A DNA stretch of 44,168 nucleotides from assembly GCF_002289345.1 (NCBI RefSeq), contig NZ_NSDG01000004.1:26980-71147 (forward strand), in the 5' to 3' direction. The position numbers and the translations under genes were made by a program. Each line of letters opens with the position of its first letter. Within the stretch, counting starts at the first letter, position 1. Below are positions 1 through 8,745 of this stretch, piece by piece. Source of the stretch: Pseudoalteromonas sp. HM-SA03 (GTDB lineage: Bacteria; Pseudomonadota; Gammaproteobacteria; Enterobacterales; Alteromonadaceae). Below the pieces are notes generated by a model. That model had not been told where the DNA came from and made no database searches. It worked only from the letters and a program-made list of their open reading frames with translations.

Positions 1-930
1 CATGACTGTTACGGTGGTAGCTATCGCTTATTCACATCACTTGCAAAGCGTGGACTACTCAAATTAGCCGTCTTGGATCTCACGCAACCAGAAAGTCTTG
101 CACAGCTGCAGCAGATCAAACCTAAATTAGTTTGGATTGAAACACCAAGTAACCCCATATTAAGGCTAACGGATATAGAAGCTGTCGTAAATGCAGCGCA
201 CGCTGTAGGGGCTTTGGTCGCCGCTGATAACACCTTCTTGTCTCCTGCACTACAAAATCCCATTACCTTTGGCGTGGATGTAGTCGTGCATTCAACCACT
301 AAATATATCAATGGTCATTCAGATGTTGTGGGGGGCGCGGTGATCGCACGTACACAGGAGTTGGGTGATGAGTTAGCTTGGTGGGCGAATAATATCGGTA
401 TTACAGGTGCACCTTTTGATAGTTACCTTACTCTACGTGGACTGCGCACCTTAAACGTGCGTTTACGCCAGCATCAAGAAAATGCTCAGCTGATTGCGGA
501 GTATTTAGAAAAGTCGCCGTATGTTAGCCAAGTTTATTACCCTGGCCTTGAGTCGCATCCTCAACACGAACTTGCGAAAAAACAACAGCTCGGCTTTGGT
601 GGCATGGTGAGCTTCGATATCAAAGGCGATTTGCACACATCTGCGAAGTTTTTAACGTCTCTAACGCACTTTTCATTGGCTGAATCTTTAGGTGGGGTTG
701 AGAGTCTAATTTGCCATCCTGCGACGATGACACATGCAGGAATGGATCCGCAAGCGCGTTTGGAAGCGGGGGTGGGCGACACGTTGATTCGTATTTCTGT
801 AGGCATTGAAGATGCACAGGATCTCATTGCAGATCTGGAATCAGGATTTGCATGTATTGATGAAAGTCAGGCGAGTGATGATGCTAAGTCATTCAAATTA
901 ACGCCTGCACATACAGTAGCGTTGTGGTGA
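1..930 (+). CDS. metB: Cystathionine gamma-synthase, 5' end missing
   Basis: PLP-dependent enzyme joining an activated homoserine ester and cysteine to cystathionine in methionine synthesis. The reading frame is open from base 1 and starts inside the protein with HDCYGGSYRLF, so roughly the first 75-80 residues of a ~386-residue family member lie outside the window; 309 residues are visible. The PLP-lysine motif STTKYINGHSDV is present, as are SNPILRLTDI and DNTFLSPALQNP, all typical of the Cys/Met metabolism PLP family. The stop lies 4 bases before metL, so the two form an operon as in enterobacteria. MetB rather than MetC or MetZ is favoured by the motif set and the metL partner. The expected metJ and promoter would be upstream, out of view. 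Confidence 0.93.
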   Translation, partial: HDCYGGSYRLFTSLAKRGLLKLAVLDLTQPESLAQLQQIKPKLVWIETPSNPILRLTDIEAVVNAAHAVGALVAADNTFLSPALQNPITFGVDVVVHSTTKYINGHSDVVGGAVIARTQELGDELAWWANNIGITGAPFDSYLTLRGLRTLNVRLRQHQENAQLIAEYLEKSPYVSQVYYPGLESHPQHELAKKQQLGFGGMVSFDIKGDLHTSAKFLTSLTHFSLAESLGGVESLICHPATMTHAGMDPQARLEAGVGDTLIRISVGIEDAQDLIADLESGFACIDESQASDDAKSFKLTPAHTVALW

Positions 931-934
931 GTAA

Positions 935-3283
935 ATGGCAAGAGTAGTACATAAGTTTGGTGGTTCGAGTTTAAGCTCGCCAGAGCGTTATCAGGCGGTT
1001 GCCAAGATAGTGTTAGAGCAATGTCAGCTAGGTGACAGTGTTGTGGTTTCTGCTGCAGGAAAAACAACGAATACCCTAGTGAAGTTATGGCAAAGTTTTG
1101 AGCAGCAAGATGTTCGCGCATTCAACGATGTTTTATTACAAGTTGAAAATCATCAACGTGAATTAATTGATGCCTTGTTTGTAGGTGAACAACACAGTGT
1201 GTTACTCAAACAGCTTGTCAATGAGCTGCAAGCAATCGCTTTAGGACGAGAAGAACAGCAGCTTCACTACGCGAGTTTACTTGCACATGGAGAGCTATGG
1301 TCGGCTCGTATATTAGCAAACTACCTAAGCTCTCAAGGTGTTGAAGCCAAAGCTGTCGACGCTCGTAGGTTATTCGTACAACAAGAGGGAGTGTTACTCC
1401 ACGCCCATAACAAAGAAGCGTGCTATCGCGCCATTGATGACCACGCTATCTATATTGTTACCGGTTTTATTGCTGCAAATGCACAAGGTGAAACGGTGAC
1501 TTTAGGCCGAAATGGCAGTGACTATAGCGCAACTTTGTTGGCAAGTTATCTTGATGCGGCTCAAGTATCAATTTGGACGGATACAACTGGTGTGTTCAGC
1601 ACAGATCCACGTAAAGTCGCTAATGCCATAAAATACACTAAAGTATGTCGTGGCCAAGCTGAATTACTCGCACGATTAGGTAATCCGGTACTGCATGCAA
1701 AAACGCTGTCTCCACTTAAAGATACCGACATAAAACTACAAGTTCGTAGCAGCTTTGATGCCGATGCGCTTGGCACTGAGATAGTAAAGGCAGGCTATAG
1801 CAAAGAGAAGCGCTTTATTACCACTTTTGGACAACTTGACCTGTTACGCGTTGAGCAGCTAAAAAGTGGTGAAGTGAAACAGCTAAGCCAGCTTATTCAG
1901 CATAGCATTCATCATTTTGTTAAAGGTGGAGAGGCACACTTACTGGTGCCATCTGAGTTTAGCCATGTTGTGATCAAAGCGCTGGATTCGCGAGCCAATA
2001 TTATTGAGTCGCAAGTACAAGGCTTTGCTATTGTTGCCCCAAGTCAGGATGTTGCTGGCTTACATCAGCAAGCACTGGAATTATTGGATGAACATGCGAT
2101 TGTCACCCGTTTTGTGCTGCAAGAGCGCCATTACAGCTTAGTGTTAACCGATCAAGCAATTGATAGCGATCTACTTGCTATATTGCACGAACGTTTGGTC
2201 AATAAAGGCAGAGAGCTTGCTGTGATTGTAGCTGGTGTTGGCAATGTGGGTGAAGTGTTTATCGAACAATGCAAAAGCCAAGTCGCTAAGCTGAGTGAGC
2301 ACTTTGATCTTAAGTTGGTTGGCTTACTGCGTTCTAAGCAAATGTTGTTCTGTCCAAGCGGGCTGAACTTAGCATCGTGGCAACAGCAATGGCAAAATGA
2401 GGCCATCGACTACAATGAAGCAGAGCTATTCACTCGTATTAAAGAGCTAGATTACGAGCATAAAGTGGTGGTTGATATTACTGCGAGCGAGCGTTTCAGT
2501 GAGTTGTATCCGCAGTTTGTTGAACATGACTGTCATTTGATCAGCGCCAACAAATATGCCGGCACGGCACAACAAGGTTGGTACTCCAAGCTGCGTCAGC
2601 AGTTACAAGAGCGTAACCTGTTATGGCGTTACAACACCAGTGTTGGCGCAGGTCTACCCATTAACTTTGCGTTGGCTGATCTGCAAAATAGTGGCGATGA
2701 AGTGGTGAGAATTGAAGGCGTCTTTTCCGGCACTTTATCTTGGCTGTGTAGTCGCTATGATGGTTCTGAAGCATTTTCTGAGCTAGTGCTCGGGGCGCAA
2801 GAGCTTGGTTTTACTGAGCCCGATCCGCGCGAAGACCTATCTGGCCGTGATATGCAGCGTAAGCTTTTGATTTTAGCAAGAGAGTTAGGCATTGAACTTG
2901 AGCTTGACGATATTGAATTAGAGGCGTTAATGCCTGAGTCATTGAGTGTGGGTTCATGGCAAATGTTTTTAGAAAATCGCCAGCAACTCGATGACTTTTA
3001 TACGACACACCATGCAAAGGCCACAGCGAATGACGCTGCGCTTCGTTATACTGGCGCGCTTGAAATTGCAAGCAATGGCAAAGTATCTGCAAAAGTAGGC
3101 ATTGCACAGGTATCAAATGGCTCGGCAATCGCGAATTTAACACCGGGTGATAATATTTTTGTGATCCACACTAAATGGTATGACCAAAACCCGCTGGTGA
3201 TCCAAGGCCCAGGGGCAGGTAAAGAAGTGACAGCAGCAGGAATACATTCCGATTTATTTTGGCTGACGCAAAATCTAAAATAA
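935..3283 (+). CDS. metL: Bifunctional aspartokinase / homoserine dehydrogenase II
   Basis: Catalyses the first (aspartate kinase) and third (homoserine dehydrogenase) steps from aspartate towards methionine and threonine. The 782 residues are close to the ~810 of E. coli MetL. The N-terminal kinase motif HKFGGSSLSSPERY starts at residue 6; the central ACT-like linker is followed near residue 430 by the Rossmann motif VAGVGNVGEVF of the dehydrogenase half. Late motifs such as GVFSGTLSWL and TEPDPREDLSGRDMQRK are homoserine dehydrogenase signatures. It follows metB by 4 bases and ends at a strong hairpin. The metB partner argues for MetL (methionine-branch isoenzyme) rather than ThrA. Confidence 0.95.
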   Translation: MARVVHKFGGSSLSSPERYQAVAKIVLEQCQLGDSVVVSAAGKTTNTLVKLWQSFEQQDVRAFNDVLLQVENHQRELIDALFVGEQHSVLLKQLVNELQAIALGREEQQLHYASLLAHGELWSARILANYLSSQGVEAKAVDARRLFVQQEGVLLHAHNKEACYRAIDDHAIYIVTGFIAANAQGETVTLGRNGSDYSATLLASYLDAAQVSIWTDTTGVFSTDPRKVANAIKYTKVCRGQAELLARLGNPVLHAKTLSPLKDTDIKLQVRSSFDADALGTEIVKAGYSKEKRFITTFGQLDLLRVEQLKSGEVKQLSQLIQHSIHHFVKGGEAHLLVPSEFSHVVIKALDSRANIIESQVQGFAIVAPSQDVAGLHQQALELLDEHAIVTRFVLQERHYSLVLTDQAIDSDLLAILHERLVNKGRELAVIVAGVGNVGEVFIEQCKSQVAKLSEHFDLKLVGLLRSKQMLFCPSGLNLASWQQQWQNEAIDYNEAELFTRIKELDYEHKVVVDITASERFSELYPQFVEHDCHLISANKYAGTAQQGWYSKLRQQLQERNLLWRYNTSVGAGLPINFALADLQNSGDEVVRIEGVFSGTLSWLCSRYDGSEAFSELVLGAQELGFTEPDPREDLSGRDMQRKLLILARELGIELELDDIELEALMPESLSVGSWQMFLENRQQLDDFYTTHHAKATANDAALRYTGALEIASNGKVSAKVGIAQVSNGSAIANLTPGDNIFVIHTKWYDQNPLVIQGPGAGKEVTAAGIHSDLFWLTQNLK

Positions 3284-3325
3284 CTCTTTTAAGAAAATAG
3301 ATATAATACAACTGGTATCAGACAA

Positions 3326-3353
3326 AAATGCCGATACATCTGTATCGGCATTT
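3326..3353. terminator. Bidirectional terminator between metL and mrcA
   Basis: A perfect 13-base inverted repeat (arms 3326-3338 and 3341-3353, core ATGCCGATACA / TGTATCGGCAT) with T-rich flanks on both sides. It sits between two convergent genes and can serve both. Confidence 0.85.
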
Positions 3354-3358
3354 CTATT

Positions 3359-5815
3359 TTAGAATAATTCTTCGTGAGTCGGTAGCGGCGCGGTATCGTC
3401 AAACGGTGTGCTGCTATCTGTATCTAATACGTATTTGGTTGGGGCCGTACCTTGTTCGAAATACTCAAACCGAGATGTGTAATCGTTCTTGCGAGACAAA
3501 AGCCCTGTCTTTAAGTCAATCCGAGTTGAAATAAGCCCAGGAGGCGGCTCTATCGGAGCCAAAGGCTCGTCTTTAAGCGCCTCACGCATAAAGTCTATCC
3601 AAGCAGGTTGTGCTGAAATCGCTCCGGCTTCTGCGCCAACAAGTTGATTATTACCAAGGTTAGCGTTGTAGGCTGCACGACCCAAAGATTTACTCGCATC
3701 GTCGAAGCCAACCCAAACTGTAGTGAGGACATTACGGTTAAAGCCCGTGAACCAAGTATCTACCGAGTCGTTGGTGGTCCCCGTTTTTCCAGCAAGGTCA
3801 CGACGTTTTAACCACTGACCACGCCAGCCTGTACCGCTCCAGCCTGTATCGTGTTTCCAGCTACCGCCACCCCAGATAGCACTGTGAAGCGCATCAGCAA
3901 TTAGAAATGCGTTTTGCTCTGAGATCACTTGCGGTGCACAGCGCTCTGGTTGCTCTTCCAGCTGCTGCTCATCGCAGACCAATAACGGCTCTGCCAAACC
4001 CAGCTCGGTACCGAATGAGTCGGTAATTTTATCAATAAAATACGGCTCAATCAGGTGACCACCGTTGGCAAAAGTAGCCATGCCGCGCGCCATTTCAAGA
4101 GGAGTCAATGCGGCACTACCGAGCGCCAATGATTCACTACGGTTAATATCTGCGTCTTGGAAACCAAATTTAAGCAAATGATCAGCGGCCTTATTTATGC
4201 CAACGCCTTTGATCAAACGAACAGATACCACGTTTTTCGATTGTGCAAGCGCTCGGCGAATACGGATGGGGCCGTTATACACTTCAGGGCTATTTTTTGG
4301 ACGCCAAGCTACGCCAACGCTTCTGTCCCAATGATTAATCGGGGCATCATTAAGAATGGTGGCTAGGGTATAGCCATTTTCTAATGCGGATGAATAAATA
4401 AAGGGTTTGATGTTTGAACCCACCTGACGCTTAGCTTGGGTTGCACGATTGTATTGGCTAAGCTCAAAACTGTAGCCACCCACAATTGCCTTTACACGTC
4501 CATCCTGGGGATCGAGTGAGACAAGAGCACTGGATGCCTGCGGCAACTGACTTAACATCCAGCCGTCGTCTTGTTTGCGGACATACACTTGCATGCCCGG
4601 CGTGAGGATATCTGCGGTTGTTTTTGGTGGTAGGCTTTGGCGCGTCTCACTGATGTATTGTCTGGCCCAACTTAAGCCTGACCATTCCAATGTAATTTGT
4701 TCACCGGTTTTTAAGAGTAGGCCGGCGGTTTTTTCTGCAATGCTTAGCACGACAGCGGCTTTTAACGGTCCAATTTCATTGACCTTTTTAAGGCGAGTAA
4801 TAATGCCTTCACGACTTAGCGGCGATTCCATTTCAGCTTGCCAATAGGTTTCTTCTGCGCCTCTAAAGCCGTGACGCATATCGTAGGCATGTAAATTATC
4901 AACTAATGCATGCTGAGCAGCCTGTTGCATGTCAGATTCCACACTGGTGTAAACTTTCATACCTGAGTTATAAGCTTTATCAGTACCGTAGCGTTCGACC
5001 ATATAGGCACGAACCATTTCAGAAATATAAGGTGCATAAAGCTCGATTTCGGCACCATGGAATTTAGCCGTGATGGGAGCTTGTGTCGCCTCATCATATT
5101 CTGCTCGGGTAATATACTTTTCTGCAAGCATTCGCCCGAGCACAACATTCCGGCGCAATTGCGCGCGCTCAGGATTACGAATTGGATTTAACGCAGAGGG
5201 GGCTTTTGGCAGACCTGCAATCATTGCCATTTCTGCTAAAGTTAACTCTGATAGTGTGCGGCCGTAATAGACTTGCGCAGCTGCACCAATACCAAAGGCG
5301 CGATTACCCAGTTCAATTTTGTTTAAGTAAAGCTCAAAAATTTCATCTTTCGTTAATAGCCGCTCAATATGCAGTGCAATAAAGATTTCTTTCACTTTAC
5401 GAATATAGGCTTTCTCTCTTGTTAAGAAAAAGTTTCTGGCAAGTTGCATGGTGAGCGTACTGGCTCCCTGCTTTTTTTGTCCTGTGGTGATAAGCACTAA
5501 AGCGGAGCGGACGATACCTATCGGGTCTACGCCGAAATGATCGTAAAAACGGTTATCTTCGGTCGCTAAGAATGCCTTTCGCATGGGGAGTGGAACATCC
5601 TGCAAACGTACAGGGATCCTGCGCTTTTCACCAAACTGGTTGATGAGTTTTCCGTCTCGTGTAAAGACTTGCATGGGTGTTTGTAGTTGAACATCTTTCA
5701 AAACTTCTACACTTGGTATGTCAGATTTGACATAATAATAAAGACTGATAAGTGTCAACACGCCTAAGAGGGTACAAACAAAAACGAATTGTAAAAATCT
5801 TTTCAATAATTTCAC
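3359..5815 (-). CDS. mrcA: Penicillin-binding protein 1A, glycosyltransferase/transpeptidase
   Basis: Class A PBP that polymerises and crosslinks peptidoglycan at the inner membrane's outer face. An N-terminal membrane anchor spans about residues 8-28. The glycosyltransferase (GT51) domain shows the catalytic glutamate in LATEDNRFYDHFG (E86) and GASTLTMQLARN. The transpeptidase has SxxK at S467-K470, SKN at 526-528 and KTGT at 677-680, so all active-site motifs are intact. At 818 residues it has the usual PBP1A length. It is transcribed divergently from pilM, the arrangement common in gammaproteobacteria, and ends at the shared terminator with metL. Confidence 0.95.
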   Translation of the reverse strand: MKLLKRFLQFVFVCTLLGVLTLISLYYYVKSDIPSVEVLKDVQLQTPMQVFTRDGKLINQFGEKRRIPVRLQDVPLPMRKAFLATEDNRFYDHFGVDPIGIVRSALVLITTGQKKQGASTLTMQLARNFFLTREKAYIRKVKEIFIALHIERLLTKDEIFELYLNKIELGNRAFGIGAAAQVYYGRTLSELTLAEMAMIAGLPKAPSALNPIRNPERAQLRRNVVLGRMLAEKYITRAEYDEATQAPITAKFHGAEIELYAPYISEMVRAYMVERYGTDKAYNSGMKVYTSVESDMQQAAQHALVDNLHAYDMRHGFRGAEETYWQAEMESPLSREGIITRLKKVNEIGPLKAAVVLSIAEKTAGLLLKTGEQITLEWSGLSWARQYISETRQSLPPKTTADILTPGMQVYVRKQDDGWMLSQLPQASSALVSLDPQDGRVKAIVGGYSFELSQYNRATQAKRQVGSNIKPFIYSSALENGYTLATILNDAPINHWDRSVGVAWRPKNSPEVYNGPIRIRRALAQSKNVVSVRLIKGVGINKAADHLLKFGFQDADINRSESLALGSAALTPLEMARGMATFANGGHLIEPYFIDKITDSFGTELGLAEPLLVCDEQQLEEQPERCAPQVISEQNAFLIADALHSAIWGGGSWKHDTGWSGTGWRGQWLKRRDLAGKTGTTNDSVDTWFTGFNRNVLTTVWVGFDDASKSLGRAAYNANLGNNQLVGAEAGAISAQPAWIDFMREALKDEPLAPIEPPPGLISTRIDLKTGLLSRKNDYTSRFEYFEQGTAPTKYVLDTDSSTPFDDTAPLPTHEELF

Positions 5816-5944
5816 GGAATTATCCCTAGTTAGACTCCCAATTACAGGTAGACACTGCTAGTATATCTTGATTAAAAAACGATTAATATTTTTGTGTGCT
5901 AAATTTTTATAGTACACAGTCTTAAAAGGAAACGGGCGCTTCAC

Positions 5945-7024
5945 ATGCTGAGCCAACTACTAAAAAAACAAGCACCTCTGATGATAGGGATCGACATCGG
6001 CTCCCATTGTGTCAAAGCTGTGTTGCTGTCGAAGACAAGTTCCAGCTATCGTGTAGAAGCCGTTGCGATTGAACCTGTTCCGAAAGGAGCTGTAAATGAA
6101 AGGGCCATTCAAGACATTGAAGCGATCGGCAACGCGATAACTAAAATGAAGCGGCGCATTCCAAAGCTCACGCAATATGCAGCAGTTGCCGTATCCGGTC
6201 AGACCGTGATTACAAAAGTGATCTTTATGGATGTGTCATTAACTGATGCTGAACTCGAGTCTCAGATAGCCATTGAAGCTGATAGCTTAATTCCTTACCC
6301 ATTAGATGAAGTTAGTCTAGATTTTGAAAAAATTGGAGTAAACGAAGCCGATCCGTCAAAAATGAATGTACTGCTTTCTGCGGCGCGTACCGAAAGCGTG
6401 CAAGCACGAGTAGGTGCATTGGAAGAAGCAGGCTTCAAAGCGAAAGTTGTCGATGTAGAGAACTATGCACTGAGTAGAGCCATGGACGTTATTTATCCTG
6501 AGCTACCCAACGATGCCTTCGATAAAATCGTAGCAATGATAGATATTGGCGCTGTACTTACGCTGATAAGCGTTATTCAATCAGGGAAAACGATTTACAC
6601 CCGTGATCAAGTGTTTGGTGGCGAACAATATACCAACAGCATTGTGGCTTATTACAACAAAACCTACGATGAAGCAGAACTGGCGAAAACGACGGGAGAT
6701 TTACCTCCCAACTATACCTTTGAAGTCTTGGCTCCTTTCCAAACTTCTATGTTGCAGCAAATTCGTCGAGCAGTGCAAATGTTTATGACGACCAGTGGTA
6801 AAGATCATATCGACTACATCGTGTTGACGGGTGGAACGGCTTTAGTGGATGGCTTAGATAAACTGCTCATTGATGAGCTTGGGATCCACACAATAGTGGC
6901 AGACCCGTTTACTGATATGGAGATTGCACCAAAAGTAGACAGGCATGTGCTACAAAAGCATACAGCGCAGTTCGCCTTAGCGACAGGTTTAGCACTAAGG
7001 AGCTTCTCATCATGCCACATATAA
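5945..7024 (+). CDS. pilM: Type IV pilus inner-membrane platform protein PilM
   Basis: Actin-like cytoplasmic ATP-binding protein that binds the N terminus of PilN and couples the pilus motor to the envelope alignment complex. IGIDIGSHCVKAVLL near residue 14 is the phosphate-1 loop of the actin/FtsA fold, and VLTGGTALVDGLDKLL in the C-terminal third is the adenosine-binding segment. The 359 residues fit the family. The 3' end overlaps pilN by 13 bases, showing translational coupling in the pilMNOPQ operon. No close ribosome binding site precedes the chosen ATG (AAAGGA lies about 14 bases away), but the N-terminal sequence matches the family pattern. Confidence 0.95.
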   Translation: MLSQLLKKQAPLMIGIDIGSHCVKAVLLSKTSSSYRVEAVAIEPVPKGAVNERAIQDIEAIGNAITKMKRRIPKLTQYAAVAVSGQTVITKVIFMDVSLTDAELESQIAIEADSLIPYPLDEVSLDFEKIGVNEADPSKMNVLLSAARTESVQARVGALEEAGFKAKVVDVENYALSRAMDVIYPELPNDAFDKIVAMIDIGAVLTLISVIQSGKTIYTRDQVFGGEQYTNSIVAYYNKTYDEAELAKTTGDLPPNYTFEVLAPFQTSMLQQIRRAVQMFMTTSGKDHIDYIVLTGGTALVDGLDKLLIDELGIHTIVADPFTDMEIAPKVDRHVLQKHTAQFALATGLALRSFSSCHI

Positions 7025-7584
7025 ATTTGCTTCCTTGGCGCGAGCAGCAAAGGCAAGCGTCGCAACAAATCTTTCTGACTATCATCGCGGTGATCATCGC
7101 GGCTTGTTTGCTGTTAATGTACATGCTTGGCAGCTTTTATGACGGTTTAAAAACTGGGCAAGAAATTAAAAACCGCTACCTCGAAAGTGAGATCTCTCAA
7201 CTAGATTCCCGGATAGTTGCTATTAACGATCTGAATAAGCAAAAAGAAAATTTACAGCGCCGTATTCGGCTTATTGAAGAGTTGCAACTCAACCGTAGTC
7301 TCGGTACGCAAATTATCGATGAAATAGCACGAGTGGTTCCGGCTGGGGTTTATCTCACCAGTCTTGAGCGACAAGACAATATGATAAAAGTCATTGGTCG
7401 TAGTGAATCAAACAACCGCTTATCACAGATGCTACGACAAGTTGAATCGTCATATTTATTAGAACGACCGGTGATCCAAGGCATAGTTGCCGGTGAGCAA
7501 AGTTCAAAATTACTGAGTGATTTTACGATGCATTTTTATGTTAAGTCTCATGAAGACATCCACTTAGCCGATAAAGCGAAATAG
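7012..7584 (+). CDS. pilN: Type IV pilus assembly protein PilN
   Basis: Bitopic inner-membrane protein of the pilus alignment complex. It begins MPHINLLPWREQQRQ; the INLLPWRE segment is the conserved PilM-binding peptide. A single membrane helix covers about residues 21-42, followed by a coiled-coil stretch (about 55-90) and a periplasmic ferredoxin-like domain that pairs with PilO. Length 190 residues is normal. The start overlaps the end of pilM. Confidence 0.95.
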   Translation: MPHINLLPWREQQRQASQQIFLTIIAVIIAACLLLMYMLGSFYDGLKTGQEIKNRYLESEISQLDSRIVAINDLNKQKENLQRRIRLIEELQLNRSLGTQIIDEIARVVPAGVYLTSLERQDNMIKVIGRSESNNRLSQMLRQVESSYLLERPVIQGIVAGEQSSKLLSDFTMHFYVKSHEDIHLADKAK

Positions 7585-7600
7585 GGCGGAGGCACAGTGC

Positions 7601-8206
7601 ATGAATTTTGACTTAAACAGTTTAAAGGAAATCGATTGGAATGAGCTGGAGCTCGATAATATTGGTCATTGGCCATTTCCTGTAAAAGTTTTATGTTCCG
7701 TTCTGGTGGTTTTACTCATGTTGGTGTTGGGTTATAACCTGATGGTTTCAAGTTCCATTGCTCGCTACGACCAAGCGGTTAAAAAAGAGCAAGAGCTAAG
7801 AACGAGTTACCGAATTAAATACGCAAGAGCAAACAATTTAGAGCTATATAAACAGCAAATGATTGATATGGAAGCGCAATTTACAGAGCTGTTGAGACGA
7901 CTGCCAAGCTCCAACGAAACGCCTGGGTTACTGGATGATTTGACTTATGTTGGTACCTCTAGCGGATTAACCTTCCTAAAAATTGGTTGGATGCCAGAGG
8001 TACGTAAAGAGTTTTATACTGAATTGCCGATTAAGTTAGAAGTGATAGGTAAGTATCATGAATTTGGTCAGTTTGTAAGTAAAGTATCTGAGTTGCCTCG
8101 TATCGTCAGCCTACATGATTTTAGAATTGAAAATGCAGGAAATGGCGAGCTGGTATTTAGTGTTGTGGCAAAAACTTATCGCTATGAGCAAGGAGGTCAG
8201 AAATGA
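7601..8206 (+). CDS. pilO: Type IV pilus assembly protein PilO
   Basis: Inner-membrane partner of PilN. The N-terminal cytoplasmic segment of about 25 residues leads into one membrane helix (VKVLCSVLVVLLMLVLGYNL, about residues 29-48), a coiled coil (about 60-100) and the periplasmic domain. The product has 201 residues, as expected. GGCGGAGG lies shortly before the start. The stop overlaps the pilP start by 4 bases (ATGA). Confidence 0.94.
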   Translation: MNFDLNSLKEIDWNELELDNIGHWPFPVKVLCSVLVVLLMLVLGYNLMVSSSIARYDQAVKKEQELRTSYRIKYARANNLELYKQQMIDMEAQFTELLRRLPSSNETPGLLDDLTYVGTSSGLTFLKIGWMPEVRKEFYTELPIKLEVIGKYHEFGQFVSKVSELPRIVSLHDFRIENAGNGELVFSVVAKTYRYEQGGQK

Positions 8207-8745
8207 TCCGGTTAATGCTCTGCGTAACCACATTGATGTTCATCTCAGGTTGTAATGATAGTACGGCAGAACAAAAAGAATTTATTGATCAGGTAAAAGC
8301 AAGCTCAACACCGAAAATTGAGCCTATACCTGAAATGCAGGACTATGAGCCATTTAAGTATAGTGCTTCGGAGTTACGTAGTCCTTTTGTTGCGCCGCAG
8401 CCCGAAGTGATTGAAAATAAACTGGTTCAAATTAAAAACTGCTTACACCCAGATCCTGATAGAGCTCGCTATCCGTTAGAGAAGTTTCCGTTGGATAACC
8501 TGCGTATGAAAGGCATTATCGCTAAATCTGACGGTCGTTGGGCACTAATCGAAGCGGCAACGCAGGGGTTATATCGTGTTAAACGTGGTGAATATATGGG
8601 TTTGTATCATGGCAAAGTGCTGAGTGTACATGCTGATCATTTAGAATTATTAGAATTGATCCCAGATGGAACGGGATGTTGGAAAGAAAGGCTAACAAAA
8701 GTGGAAATGTTAGAAGCGGAACAAGGTGGCGCGAGTGAATACTAA
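8203..8745 (+). CDS. pilP: Type IV pilus lipoprotein PilP
   Basis: Periplasmic lipoprotein bridging PilN/PilO and the PilQ secretin. A lipoprotein signal ends in ISGC (C17), followed by an extended region and a beta-rich C-terminal domain with the family pattern SPFVAPQP and MKGIIAKSDGRWALIEA. Length 180 residues. A strong AGGAGG site lies just upstream. The 3' end overlaps the start of pilQ. Confidence 0.94.
   Translation: MIRLMLCVTTLMFISGCNDSTAEQKEFIDQVKASSTPKIEPIPEMQDYEPFKYSASELRSPFVAPQPEVIENKLVQIKNCLHPDPDRARYPLEKFPLDNLRMKGIIAKSDGRWALIEAATQGLYRVKRGEYMGLYHGKVLSVHADHLELLELIPDGTGCWKERLTKVEMLEAEQGGASEY

Noticed and set aside
2811..3143. Minus-strand frame of 110 residues inside metL
   Set aside because: Opposite strand of conserved homoserine dehydrogenase coding sequence; its composition is not protein-like.
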